A program made the translations under genes and the position numbers. From Lachnospiraceae bacterium (GTDB taxonomy: Bacteria; Bacillota; Clostridia; Lachnospirales; Lachnospiraceae): a stretch of DNA of 32,404 nt. The notes beneath the pieces are model-generated. The model saw nothing but the letters and a program-made list of their open reading frames with translations. It had not been told where the DNA came from and made no database searches. Position 1 is the first letter of the stretch. Each line of letters starts with the position of its first letter. The stretch covers positions 1 to 32,404 of the forward strand of contig JALFHZ010000010.1 in the NCBI GenBank assembly GCA_022776445.1. Reading direction: 5' to 3'. Of this stretch, positions 1-8,000 are shown one piece after another.

Positions 1-19
1 AACGGGAGGAAATAGCGAT

Positions 20-364
20 ATGGATGACAGTTTTACCCTGTATGATTTGAAAGTGGAAGTTGTTGCATCGGAAAAACCCATGGTCTGCAGTCATAAGGAA
101 GGGGATTATTTCCTTGTGGAGGGAGAGAATCTTGTATTTCCACAGACGCATTCCTTTTCCATGTATGCGCTGAGCGCACTGCTTCCCCTGCTTCCGGCCA
201 AGCAGCGCCCGCTTCAGGCCAATGACTGGATGTTTTCCGACAGCCTGATCGCATGCCCGGATCCAAACTGCGGGGCGAAATTCAAGATTACAAGAACCAG
301 AAAACGTGTTTTAAGACACGGGGACTGTACCATCGTCCCAGTCTGTAAGGAGGAAGAGAAATGA
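20..364 (+). CDS. TIGR04076-like small protein
   Basis: This is a 114-residue soluble protein preceded by a good ribosome binding site (GGGAGGAAA, about 8 bases before the ATG). The N-terminal half has the pattern I associate with the TIGR04076 family: a short beta strand, then C-S-H-K-E-G-D (residues 23-29), then a hydrophobic segment around a conserved S-A-L-x-x-L-L-P. The C-terminal half has a C-P-D-P-N-C pair (residues 79-84), which could bind a metal or iron-sulfur cluster, although only two cysteines are close together. The biochemical role of the family is not known to me. The stop codon overlaps the ATG of the following aldo/keto reductase gene (ATGA), so the two were translationally coupled. 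Related small proteins often sit beside oxidoreductases, so an accessory redox role is a reasonable inference only. Confidence 0.7.
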   Translation: MDDSFTLYDLKVEVVASEKPMVCSHKEGDYFLVEGENLVFPQTHSFSMYALSALLPLLPAKQRPLQANDWMFSDSLIACPDPNCGAKFKITRTRKRVLRHGDCTIVPVCKEEEK

Positions 365-1226
365 TCAACAAAATTTCTGCATCAAAGATTACACTGGATA
401 ACGGATATACCTTCAGTCGGGTCATCAATGGCTGCTGGCAGCTGTCGGCAGAGCATTGCCTGAAGGGACAGCTGGACATCGACGATGCCATTCGGGCATT
501 TCACATGTTAAAAGAACGCGGCCTGACCACCTTTGACTGTGCGGATATCTATACCGGAGTGGAAGATATCCTGGGGCGTTTCATCAATGAACTGAAGGCG
601 ATGGGCAATTATTCCCATGATGACATTCAAATTCACACAAAGTATGTACCGGATCTGAATATTCTGGATCAGGTGGATTTTGCCTATACCGAAAAAGTGG
701 TGGACCGAAGCCTGATGCGTATGCACCGGGACTGCCTGGATATGGTTCAGTTCCACTGGTGGGATTATGATGTTCCGGGAATGATGGAGACGGCCTTTGA
801 TCTGGTGAAGCTTCAGGAAAAGGGAAAGATCCGCAACATTTCCATGTGTAATTTTGATACGGAACATCTGAAAATGATGGTTGATGCCGGAATTCCGATT
901 GTATCCAATCAGACGCAGTATTCCGTGTTTGACAGACGGCCGGAGCGGTCGCTTCTGCAGTATTCCAGAGAACATGACGTATACAGCTTCTGCTATGGCT
1001 TCTGGATCAGCCGGGAGTCGGAGCGGTGATGGTGGGCTGCCGTAACAGCAGACATGTAGAGGACAACGCCAGAATCGCGGCGTTTGATCTGACGGAAGAA
1101 GAACTGGAGCGCATCCGTACTTTTATCAGCCAGTATCCGACGCCGGAAGGAGAGCCGTTCACACTGGAGAGAACACCGGGCTCCAGATACCGCAATATTA
1201 TGAAGATGAATTTAAATAAGGCCTGA
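361..1226 (+). pseudogene. aldo/keto reductase, broken by internal deletion and frameshift
   Basis: Positions 361-1029 encode about 217 residues of a normal NADPH-dependent aldo/keto reductase. The expected catalytic Asp-Tyr pair is present (FDCADIYTGVE, residues 58-68), as are the Lys and His stations (IHTKYVP and VQFHWWD). At about position 999 the reading jumps: the original frame gives a short junk tail and a stop at 1027-1029. The frame with codons starting at 999 reads directly into the family's C-terminal NADPH-binding motif (LLDQPGVGAVMVGCRNSRHV) and continues to 1226. Compared with intact family members as I remember them (about 330-350 residues), roughly 60 residues of the barrel are missing. 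The two pieces are out of frame, so the product should be a truncated, inactive protein. An assembly error at the junction cannot be excluded from sequence alone. Confidence 0.8.
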
Positions 1227-1269
1227 AACAGGGATGGAACCGCATTGCGTTCAGGGATTGGAGGATACG

Positions 1270-2649
1270 ATGAAAGAGAAAGATAATAAACTGACATTTC
1301 GGGGAGGCATTTTGTTTTCCCTGATTCCGGTTATCATTTATGTGTTTTTCTGTGTTGTATTGTTTATCGGATTTAAAGCATTCAATATGGAAGCATTGGC
1401 AGTAGGCGGATTTCTTGCTTTGCTGGTAGGCGGAATATTCTGCACCAGCTATGCAGATTTCTGGGACAGTGTAATCCGCGGAATTTCTTCTATCACCGCA
1501 GTTTCCGTAGTTGTGATTCTGCTTCTGGTGGGCATGTTCAGCCAGCTGATCAAGATTTGCGGACTGTCCGGCGGTTTTGTCTGGATGGCAAATGCCATGG
1601 GAATCCATGGAGGACTTTTTGTGGCATTTACTTTTTTTGCCACCTGCATTGTTTCTACAGCAACGGGATCTTCCATCGGAACCATGTTTATCGCGTTTCC
1701 GATTTTCTATCCGGCAGGAATGATTCTGGGAGCAAATGAAATGTTTATGGCAGGCAGTATTGTATCCGGAGCGATATTTGGTGATAACCTGGCGCCGATC
1801 TCCGATACGACGATTGCATCTGCATCTACACAGCAGTTTCATGACGGCCGTCCGGCAGATATCGGAGGCGTTGTCTCCAGCCGTCTGAAATATTCAGCGG
1901 TGGCAGGTGCGATCACACTTGTTATCTTTGCGGTTTTCGGTGGCGCGGGCGGCAGCTCTCAGGGCGGTGCGATTGACGCGGTTTCCAATCCGGTTTCTCT
2001 GATCATGCTGGTTTCGGTTGTGATCATGCTGGTCGTATCAACCAAAACCAGAAATATTTTTGAAGGAATCCTGGTTGGACTGGGACTGGGAACTGCAGTT
2101 GGACTGGCAGCAGGCCTGTTCTCCTTTGATGCGGTTTTTGCAAATGATGCGGCCAATAATGCAGCGGTCGGTTTCCTGATTGACGGTGTCAACAACATTC
2201 TTCCGACCTGTGCTCTCGTGATTTCCGTGTTCGGAATCATGGGTGTGCTGAATGATGCCGGTATGCTGAACCTGATTGCAGACAAAATCTTAACCAGCAA
2301 AATGGCACAGACAGACGCGGGAGCTGAGCTGATCTGTATGGCAGGCATTGCGCTTACCACTGTTTTGCTCGGTGATGTTACGAGCGCGTCGATCCTGACC
2401 TTCGGCCCGATCCTGAACCGAATCGGCTCTGCAAAACATATTCATCCGTACCGGAGAGCAAATCTGCTGGACGGAACCGCCAACAGCCTTCCGGCTATCG
2501 TTCCGTTCCTGAGCGTATTTGTATTCATCGGAGCGGCACTGACCGGACTGTCTCCGGTTGTGGTTGCCTGCGGCACGATCTATGGTTTTGCACTGTTTGG
2601 TGTGTTCCTTGTGGCTGTTTTGACCGGGTGGGGGAGAAGAGCAGAATAA
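1270..2649 (+). CDS. nhaC: Na+/H+ antiporter, NhaC family
   Basis: This encodes a 459-residue, very hydrophobic polytopic membrane protein with about 11-12 predicted membrane segments. The signature is the stretch containing STATGSSIGTMF, then SGAIFGDNLAPISDTTIAS, followed by HPYRRANLLDGTANSLP near the C-terminus. These are conserved in the NhaC/YheL-type ion transporter superfamily, which exchanges Na+ (and in some members organic acids such as malate and lactate) for protons. I chose the ATG at 1270 because TTGGAGGA lies 5-6 bases before it. An upstream in-frame ATG at 1234 has no good Shine-Dalgarno sequence and would add 12 hydrophilic residues. The gene follows the broken reductase on the same strand and ends 20 bases from the terminator of the convergent tRNA operon. 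The substrate is not determined by the sequence. Confidence 0.85.
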   Translation: MKEKDNKLTFRGGILFSLIPVIIYVFFCVVLFIGFKAFNMEALAVGGFLALLVGGIFCTSYADFWDSVIRGISSITAVSVVVILLLVGMFSQLIKICGLSGGFVWMANAMGIHGGLFVAFTFFATCIVSTATGSSIGTMFIAFPIFYPAGMILGANEMFMAGSIVSGAIFGDNLAPISDTTIASASTQQFHDGRPADIGGVVSSRLKYSAVAGAITLVIFAVFGGAGGSSQGGAIDAVSNPVSLIMLVSVVIMLVVSTKTRNIFEGILVGLGLGTAVGLAAGLFSFDAVFANDAANNAAVGFLIDGVNNILPTCALVISVFGIMGVLNDAGMLNLIADKILTSKMAQTDAGAELICMAGIALTTVLLGDVTSASILTFGPILNRIGSAKHIHPYRRANLLDGTANSLPAIVPFLSVFVFIGAALTGLSPVVVACGTIYGFALFGVFLVAVLTGWGRRAE

Positions 2650-2662
2650 TAGTTTCAGAAAT

Positions 2663-2700
2663 AAAAAAACCCAGAACCTTTGATTTCAAAAGGTTCTGGG
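2663..2700 (-). terminator. intrinsic terminator of the tRNA operon
   Basis: Read on the minus strand, CCCAGAACCTTT and AAAGGTTCTGGG pair as a 12-base stem around a short A/T-rich loop, followed directly by seven T residues. It lies just past the tRNA-Thr gene and ends that transcript. On the plus strand there is no T-tract after the hairpin, so it should not terminate the convergent nhaC transcript efficiently. Confidence 0.9.
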
Positions 2701-2703
2701 AAA

Positions 2704-2776
2704 AGCTCCCGGCCGGACTCGAACCGGCGACCCACGCATTACGAATGCGTTGCGCTACCAACTGCGCTACGGAAGC
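2704..2776 (-). tRNA. tRNA-Thr (CGT)
   Basis: The minus strand folds as a full cloverleaf. The acceptor arm is GCTTCCG with CGGGAGC (one G-T pair), the D arm contains AGTTGGTAG, and the TPC arm contains GGTTCGAGTCC. The anticodon stem ACGCA/TGCGT encloses the loop TTCGTAA with anticodon CGT. The discriminator base is T and CCA is not encoded. It is the third and last gene of a three-tRNA transcript. Confidence 0.95.
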
Positions 2777-2812
2777 ATTTAAAAATGCTTTAGACAGGAA
2801 GTCCAAAGCATA

Positions 2813-2884
2813 TGACCTCACCGGGAATCGAACCCGGGTTTACGGCGTGAGAGGCCGTCGTCTTGACCGCTTGACCATGAGGCC
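2813..2884 (-). tRNA. tRNA-Glu (CTC)
   Basis: The minus strand folds as a cloverleaf with acceptor arm GGCCTCA/TGAGGTC, anticodon stem ACGGC/GCCGT, and a seven-base loop CTCTCAC carrying anticodon CTC. The TPC arm contains GGTTCGATTCC. CCA is not encoded. It is the middle gene of the three-tRNA transcript. Confidence 0.95.
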
Positions 2885-2919
2885 TTAAATTGTCAGTGTC
2901 TGTGACTTATCAAAGTAAG

Positions 2920-2993
2920 TCGAGGCGACAAGATTTGAACTTGCGACCTCTGCGTCCCGAACGCAGCGCTCTACCAAACTGAGCCACGCCTCG
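2920..2993 (-). tRNA. tRNA-Pro (CGG)
   Basis: The minus strand folds as a cloverleaf with perfect acceptor pairing (CGAGGCG/CGCCTCG), the D arm GGCTCAGTTTGGTAGAGC, and anticodon stem CTGCG/CGCAG around TTCGGGA with anticodon CGG. The TPC arm contains AGTTCAAATCT. CCA is not encoded. It is the first gene downstream of the strong promoter at 3005-3033. Confidence 0.95.
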
Positions 2994-3004
2994 ACACCTT
3001 TGAT

Positions 3005-3033
3005 AGTATAATATGAATTGTCTTAATTGTCAA
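3005..3033 (-). promoter_or_regulatory. sigma-A promoter of the tRNA operon
   Basis: On the minus strand TTGACA (3033-3028) and TATACT (3010-3005) are separated by exactly 17 bases. Five or six of six positions match in each hexamer, and an A/T-rich stretch follows upstream that could act as an UP element. The -10 box lies about 11 bases from the tRNA-Pro 5' end, so the primary 5' leader is short. Confidence 0.85.
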
Positions 3034-3091
3034 CAACAATTTGAAATTTTTTTTGCTGATTTTATTTTTTACATCTCTTTAAAATTTCCTA

Positions 3092-3121
3092 TTTACAAAT
3101 TTCAAAATCGTGTTATTATAA
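3092..3121 (+). promoter_or_regulatory. probable promoter and palindromic site of the tct operon
   Basis: TTTACA at 3092-3097 is followed 16-18 bases later by an A/T-rich -10-like stretch (TATTATAA, 3114-3121). Downstream, at 3138-3153, lies the perfect 16-base palindrome CTTTAAAGCTTTAAAG, which would sit just after the transcription start. It is suited to a dimeric regulator, or to be the base of a small mRNA hairpin. The exact -10 register is uncertain. Confidence 0.45.
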
Positions 3122-3170
3122 GTATGTCGCATTTACACTTTAAAGCTTTAAAGGGTAAAAGGTGATAAGT

Positions 3171-3209
3171 ATGAAAGAAATGGTAGGAGAAGATAATGAA
3201 AAAAAGTAA
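3171..3209 (+). CDS. possible 12-codon leader peptide ahead of tctC
   Basis: An ATG at 3171, preceded by AAAGGTGA at a suitable distance, opens a 12-codon frame (MKEMVGEDNEKK). It stops at 3207-3209, inside the start of tctC in another frame. The Shine-Dalgarno sequence of tctC (GGAGAAG) lies inside this mini-ORF, so translating it could couple to, or interfere with, tctC initiation. This may equally be chance, because so short a frame carries little information. Confidence 0.25.
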   Translation: MKEMVGEDNEKK

Positions 3210-4323
3210 TCTGATCAGTTTGTCATTAGCTGCTGTTCTGGCCGCAATGACAGTAACCGGGTGTGGCGGAAACGGGGCGGCATCCACAACAGCTGCACCA
3301 GCATCAGAAGCTGCGACCACAGCAGCTTCCACCGAGGTATCTTCCAGCACAGCAGCAGAAACCAAGGAACAGGCTTCCGATCTGAAGTTCCCGGAGAAAG
3401 ATATTCAGGGAACCATCATGTGGGCAGCCGGCGGTGCATGCGACAATGTTTCCAGAGGTATCGTTCCTTTCCTGCAGGAGCAGATGGGAACCACATTTGT
3501 TATGACAAACCGTGCCGGAGCAGCCGGTGGTATTTCCATGCAGTATGTGCATGATCAGCCGGCAGACGGATACAATATTCTCTTCGGCGCTGAGAACCCG
3601 CAGGTAGCAAAGGTTATGGGAACTTCCGAGCTGGATTACTCTGATTTTATTCCGCTTGATATTTTCTGTACCAGTGCCGGTGTTGTAGTGGTAAACAAGG
3701 ATTCCAAGTACAACACGATCAACGACCTGATCGATGACATTCTGGCTAATCCGAACAAGGTCAACGCCGCTACTACAGGTCCTGGAGGACTTCCGCAGGT
3801 TCTGGTATCCATGATGGAGAGTATTCACGGCACCAAAGCAAACACCGTTGTATTTGATGGAGAGGGTCCGTGTATCACGGCTCTGATGGGCGGCCATGTG
3901 GATTACACTGCAGTAACCGTTTCTGCCTGTGCAGAGCAGATCCGTGCAGGTGAAGTGAAGGCGCTGGCTGTTATGTATGATGCTCCGCTGACAGCAGAAG
4001 GCCTGACGGAGATTCCGGTTATTACCGATGTTTATCCGGACTATGACAAATATATGCCGTGGGGACCGTTCTACGGTGCATTTGTCAAGGCTGATACACC
4101 GCAGGAGGTTGTTGACTATCTGACCGAGCAGTTTGATGTGGTTATGCAGAAGCCGGAGATTGATGAAATGTTAAAGAATCTGGGAACCATTCCGGTGAAC
4201 CTTACCGGTGCTGACGCAAGGGAGTTCGTTGATAAGTACAGAAGCACCACTTCCTGGCTGCTGTATGAGGCAGGTGCGGCTCAGAAGTCTCCGGAAGAAT
4301 TTGGTATTGAGAAACCGGAATAA
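3196..4323 (+). CDS. tctC: tripartite tricarboxylate transporter substrate-binding lipoprotein (TctC/Bug family)
   Basis: This encodes a 375-residue exported lipoprotein. Residues 1-22 form a signal peptide ending in the lipobox V-T-G-C with Cys23 as the lipidated residue. It is followed by an Ala/Ser/Thr-rich linker to about residue 60 that spaces the domain from the membrane. The mature part has the Bug-family layout: a first strand leading into GGACDNVSRGI, the FVMTNRAGAAGG segment that forms the ligand loop, then ATTGPGGLPQV and VDYTAVTVSACAEQI. These proteins bind di- or tricarboxylates or other small acids and deliver them to TctAB. The start is set by GGAGAAG just upstream of the ATG at 3196. 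It is the first gene of an operon with tctB and tctA. The ligand cannot be read from the sequence. Confidence 0.9.
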   Translation: MKKSNLISLSLAAVLAAMTVTGCGGNGAASTTAAPASEAATTAASTEVSSSTAAETKEQASDLKFPEKDIQGTIMWAAGGACDNVSRGIVPFLQEQMGTTFVMTNRAGAAGGISMQYVHDQPADGYNILFGAENPQVAKVMGTSELDYSDFIPLDIFCTSAGVVVVNKDSKYNTINDLIDDILANPNKVNAATTGPGGLPQVLVSMMESIHGTKANTVVFDGEGPCITALMGGHVDYTAVTVSACAEQIRAGEVKALAVMYDAPLTAEGLTEIPVITDVYPDYDKYMPWGPFYGAFVKADTPQEVVDYLTEQFDVVMQKPEIDEMLKNLGTIPVNLTGADAREFVDKYRSTTSWLLYEAGAAQKSPEEFGIEKPE

Positions 4324-4345
4324 ATACAAAAGGATGGATTAAGTA

Positions 4346-4822
4346 ATGAAGAAGCGTAAAATGATTAAAGGAGAAAAAATCTGCATCTTTGTGATTCTGC
4401 TGATCAGTCTTCTGGCATTTGGGGCATCCCTGAAGCTGTTCCTCGCAAATCCGGGTGTGTCCACTCAGGGTACCTTTCCGCTTCTGACTTCTTCAATCAT
4501 GGTTCTTGCATCACTGGTTATGCTGGGAGAGATCAAATATCTCTCCCCTTCTTTTGAAGAAGGGAAACGTGGAGGAGAGAAGTTAAGGGAGACGTTTCAG
4601 AATCTTTTTCCGGACCGGATGGTGCCGGTGATTCTTCTGATTGTGGTTTATGCGGTGGCCCTTTCCAGAGCCGGATTTGTCATTTCCACGTTCCTTTTTC
4701 TGTTTCTCATGATGATGCTTCTGAAAGCTGGCAGCTGGCTTCGTTCGCTGATCATCTCGGCAGGGATTGTTGCCGGAATCATGATCATTTTCCAGTTTGC
4801 TTTTCATGTTGTGCTGCCATAG
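4346..4822 (+). CDS. tctB: tripartite tricarboxylate transporter small membrane subunit (TctB)
   Basis: This encodes a 158-residue membrane protein with four hydrophobic segments (roughly residues 12-32, 45-62, 92-107 and 112-155, the last long enough for two passes). A charged loop (about residues 65-90, rich in Glu, Lys and Arg) separates the first pair from the second. Length, topology and the position between tctC and tctA match the poorly conserved small subunit of the TTT family, which forms the membrane complex with TctA. The gene begins 22 bases after tctC with AAAGGATGG as its ribosome binding site, and ends 12 bases before tctA, so the three are one operon. The low conservation of this family makes the context the strongest argument. 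Confidence 0.85.
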   Translation: MKKRKMIKGEKICIFVILLISLLAFGASLKLFLANPGVSTQGTFPLLTSSIMVLASLVMLGEIKYLSPSFEEGKRGGEKLRETFQNLFPDRMVPVILLIVVYAVALSRAGFVISTFLFLFLMMMLLKAGSWLRSLIISAGIVAGIMIIFQFAFHVVLP

Positions 4823-4834
4823 GAGGAGAATGAA

Positions 4835-6322
4835 ATGGAAATTTTGACGAATCTTTTATTGCCTTTCACACAGCCGATTCTGCTGTTTTTCCTTGGAATC
4901 GGAACTCTGGCCGGAATCTATATCGGTGCGATTCCGGGGCTTTCCGTTACCATGGCCGTATCCCTGCTGATATCCTTTACCTTTTCCTGGGATATGCTGC
5001 CTGCTATTGCGCTGATGATCGGAATTAACGTGGGAGGCGTTTACGGCGGCTCCCGTTCTGCGATTCTTCTGAATATTCCCGGCGCGCCTGCCGCGGTGGC
5101 CACTACCTTTGATGGTTATCCTCTGGCTCAGAAAGGAGAAGCAGGAATCGCAATCGGTACCACGGTCGTGCAGTCCTTTGTAGGCGGCGTGGTGGGGACT
5201 CTGTTTCTCGGACTGTTTGCGCCTGCAGTAGCAAAATTCGCGCTCATGTTCGCACCGAGAGATTATCTGCTGCTTGCGATTATGGGTCTGATGCTGGTGG
5301 GAAGCCTGGGCTGTGAATCTGCCGCAAGAGGAATATTTGCCGCAGCGATCGGCGTATTTATCGGTATGATCGGTATCGACATGGTTACGGGGCAGCAGCG
5401 GTTTACTTTTGGAAATGTTTATCTGATGAATGGTGTCAGCTATATTGTGGCGATGATCGGATTGTTCGGTATGTCGGAGGCACTGTATCAGATGCGGGAT
5501 CTGTCTATCTATCCGGTGAAGCAGAAGGTGGATAAGATTGTGCCCGGATGGAAGAATGTGATTCGCTACCTCCCGCTTTCTCTGCGTACCTCTCTGATGG
5601 GCGTGATTGTAGGAGCGCTTCCGGGAACCGGAGGAGATCTGGCTGCACTGCTGGCTTATGATCATGCCAGAAGAACCGTAAAAAACAATGAGGTTCCGTT
5701 CGGAAAGGGAGCCATTGAAGGTCTGGTCGCTCCGGAAAGTGCCAATAACGCAGCAATCGGCGGTGCGTATATTCCCATGCTGACACTGGGGATTCCAGGT
5801 GATGCGGTGACTGCCATTATCATCGGTGCACTTTACATCCATGGTTTGAAGCCCGGCCCGATGTTTATGACAGAGCGCCCGGATATTTTCTGGCTGATGG
5901 TAGGCGGAATGTTTATTGCAAACATTTTCCTTTTGATATTTGGATTTACCGGAATTAAAATGTTTGCAAAAATCGTGGAGATTCCCAAGCAGATTCTGAT
6001 GCCGGCTATCGTGATTCTTTCAGCAGTAGGTGCTTATTCCATCAACAACAATGTGATGGATATCTACTGGATGCTGGGATTTGGCATCATCGGTTATCTG
6101 TTCAAGATTTTTAAAATGCCTCTGGGACCGGTGGTTCTGGGCGTGATCTTAAGCTCCCTGTTGGAGCAGAATTACAGGAGAGCCGTTTCCATGGTGGGCA
6201 ACAGTATTCCTGCGTTTATCCTGGACATTCTGAAGCATCCGATTTCTCTGGTTCTGTTTGCTGCAATTGTTGTTATGATTGTGGGACAGATCCGTTCAGC
6301 ACAGAAAGCTGCGAAAAGCTAG
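4835..6322 (+). CDS. tctA: tripartite tricarboxylate transporter large permease subunit (TctA)
   Basis: This encodes a 495-residue polytopic protein with about 11-12 membrane segments. It carries the family signatures: GIYIGAIPGLSVTMAVSLL near residue 26, GGVYGGSRSAILLNIPGAPAA near residue 67, and a second copy-like motif GALPGTGGDLAALLAYDHAR in the middle. ESANNAAIGGAYIPMLTLGIPGD follows at about residue 300. The repeated P-G-x-x-x-T/D motifs are the known transport signature of TctA, which moves the bound acid inward with Na+ or H+. AGGAGGAGAATGA gives a strong ribosome binding site. The gene is complete and ends the operon, 41 bases from the stop codon of the convergent dipeptidase gene. 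Confidence 0.93.
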   Translation: MEILTNLLLPFTQPILLFFLGIGTLAGIYIGAIPGLSVTMAVSLLISFTFSWDMLPAIALMIGINVGGVYGGSRSAILLNIPGAPAAVATTFDGYPLAQKGEAGIAIGTTVVQSFVGGVVGTLFLGLFAPAVAKFALMFAPRDYLLLAIMGLMLVGSLGCESAARGIFAAAIGVFIGMIGIDMVTGQQRFTFGNVYLMNGVSYIVAMIGLFGMSEALYQMRDLSIYPVKQKVDKIVPGWKNVIRYLPLSLRTSLMGVIVGALPGTGGDLAALLAYDHARRTVKNNEVPFGKGAIEGLVAPESANNAAIGGAYIPMLTLGIPGDAVTAIIIGALYIHGLKPGPMFMTERPDIFWLMVGGMFIANIFLLIFGFTGIKMFAKIVEIPKQILMPAIVILSAVGAYSINNNVMDIYWMLGFGIIGYLFKIFKMPLGPVVLGVILSSLLEQNYRRAVSMVGNSIPAFILDILKHPISLVLFAAIVVMIVGQIRSAQKAAKS

Positions 6323-6348
6323 GAAAAAGGCATGAATAACAATAGATA

Positions 6349-6382
6349 TTGGAGAAGCAGAGCTTATAGCTTGCTTCTCCAA
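6349..6382. terminator. stem-loop between convergent tctA and dipeptidase genes
   Basis: TTGGAGAAGC (6349-6358) and GCTTCTCCAA (6373-6382) form a perfect 10-base stem. The interior AGCT/AGCT can add a small second stem. On the minus strand the arm nearest the gene contains the last sense codons of the dipeptidase gene, and the region after the hairpin is T-rich (TATCTATTGTTATT), so it may end that transcript. No T-tract follows on the plus strand, so its use by tctA is less certain. Confidence 0.5.
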
Positions 6383-7830
6383 AATTCCATTCTGCTTCTG
6401 TATCTGTTGTCAGCCAGTTTTGTCAGTGTCTGTTCCGCCCAATCCCATGCGCGCTGTGCCTGTTGACAGGTATAGTCGGTTAAGATTTGGCGAGCATACA
6501 TTTCATTGATATCTTTCAGAGACCGATACGCCTGATCGATGATCGGTTTTGTGATGGTCCATTCAGTTTCCAGTTCACGGATCGAAGCATGAACCATGTC
6601 CTGACAATATGGATAATCAAATTCCATAACATCCTGCAGACGTCGGAAAGCCCAGTATGCATAGCGGGAGTCGAACTGAAGTTCTGATGAATCGACTGCA
6701 AAATGCGTCACCTGGGATGTTTTGTAGTTCAGCCATTCATAGCCTTTTGGAAGCGCAAGGATGCCAAGATACCACGGCACAAACGGAGCTGCACAAGGTC
6801 TCGGGAAGGATCGCCAGATGCATGTTAGATTTGCTTCCTCATGAAATTCAATAATCGTGGACTCTACGGTTGTATCGCGGCAGATGCCATAGCGGTGCGG
6901 ACTCATGGTTGGATCCGTCTTCAAATCTTCTTCATGTTCTGCGTAGTGGGCACGTACCACTTCTTTCAAATTTTCCATTCCATATTTCTTTTTCGCTTTC
7001 ACAGAAAACGTGCGATACGGCATCGGTTCTCCGACCAGCTTTGTCCAGGCAAGGTTGGAACGGTCAACATTCGACTGGCTCGGTGTCAGGTCATGCTGAT
7101 AAACGAGAGCAAAATCAAAATCCGAATAATCACCAGGTACCGCAGGCGTATACCAGCCATGCCGCATGGGGTAATCCACCAGATCCTCTGACCAGTAGAA
7201 GTTTTTATGCTCCGTATCCTGAAAATCGATGCTGTGAATGGTGTACCAGTTCGGAATGTAATAGATTTCATCATCAGCGACCCTCTGTGCCGCGTAATTA
7301 TGGCCGGTGGTTACCTGAAATACCCAGCCTTCCTCTTTGTCGCAGATCTGGTAAGAACGGCTGCTGCGGTAACCGAATTCACTTACAAGAGCAGCGGCTA
7401 TTTCCACACCTTCCCGGGCGGTTCTGGCCCTTTCTGCAATCAGGCGGCGCAGTGCGTACCCAAGACCGTCTTTCATGGGCTCATCCGGGCTGACTTTGGA
7501 ACCGACACAGCTGTCAGATACCACGATTACACCCCACTCATTGAAAAAACTGTCTGAAAACGGTTCGCCGCCAATGTCTTTCAAAGAGCGGAATTCCGAC
7601 CACATATAAGCCCATGTTTCTTTCACCTGCGGAATGACTGCGCTGCCGTCCGCAAACGTCAGTGTTTCTCCTTCCTCATGCTGAACTCTCGGAACCATGT
7701 GAATCTGTACATTGCACGCGGAGTCTTCATTGTGTGCTACTAGAACATGTCCTGTTTTCGATGCATGTTTTCCGATGATAACGGTACTGCAGTTGTCATT
7801 TGCCGGACTGCAGCTTATGGCTTGATTCAT
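6364..7830 (-). CDS. C69-family dipeptidase (Ntn hydrolase)
   Basis: This encodes a 488-residue protein of the peptidase C69 (PepD-type) family, which hydrolyses a broad range of dipeptides. The N-terminus has the Ntn-hydrolase start C-S-T-V-I-I-G-K-H-A-S from Cys14, then HNEDSACN. Family knowledge says the Cys becomes the N-terminal nucleophile after cleavage, so residues 1-13 would be a propeptide. Further matches are the YALRRLIAERARTAREGVE helix, the SYQICDKEEGWVFQVTTGHNY strand pair, and the IPNWYTIHSIDF segment. The length fits the family. The start has AAAGGAAGTC about 8 bases upstream. There is no signal peptide, so it is cytoplasmic. It is a single gene, convergent with tctA and divergent from a nuclease gene. 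Confidence 0.8.
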   Translation of the reverse strand: MNQAISCSPANDNCSTVIIGKHASKTGHVLVAHNEDSACNVQIHMVPRVQHEEGETLTFADGSAVIPQVKETWAYMWSEFRSLKDIGGEPFSDSFFNEWGVIVVSDSCVGSKVSPDEPMKDGLGYALRRLIAERARTAREGVEIAAALVSEFGYRSSRSYQICDKEEGWVFQVTTGHNYAAQRVADDEIYYIPNWYTIHSIDFQDTEHKNFYWSEDLVDYPMRHGWYTPAVPGDYSDFDFALVYQHDLTPSQSNVDRSNLAWTKLVGEPMPYRTFSVKAKKKYGMENLKEVVRAHYAEHEEDLKTDPTMSPHRYGICRDTTVESTIIEFHEEANLTCIWRSFPRPCAAPFVPWYLGILALPKGYEWLNYKTSQVTHFAVDSSELQFDSRYAYWAFRRLQDVMEFDYPYCQDMVHASIRELETEWTITKPIIDQAYRSLKDINEMYARQILTDYTCQQAQRAWDWAEQTLTKLADNRYRSRMEFWRSKL

Positions 7831-7871
7831 TGTTAAGACTTCCTTTCCAAAAGATTTTTATTTTGATTATC

Positions 7872-7880
7872 AGTGTAGCA
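7872..7880 (-). promoter_or_regulatory. possible extended -10 element of the dipeptidase gene
   Basis: The minus strand reads TGCTACACT, an extended -10 (TGn followed by a TATACT-like hexamer), about 42 bases before the dipeptidase ATG. No convincing -35 box is visible at 17 bases, which is acceptable for an extended -10 promoter but keeps the call weak. Confidence 0.3.
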
Positions 7881-8000
7881 CAAACCTGTCTTTGTTGGTA
7901 TAGTAATTTCATATTTTAGCTGGTATTTTTTGTGAAAATCGTGTATGATACTCTCTTGTGTGTGAAAAAGCGACGATTAAGCGAAAGAGAGGAAAAACAA

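Noticed and set aside
2628-2888. Plus-strand open frame of 86 codons over the tRNA genes
   Set aside because: It only translates the terminator and tRNA genes. The PAGLEPATHALR-type peptide is the well-known artefact of tRNA antisense translation.
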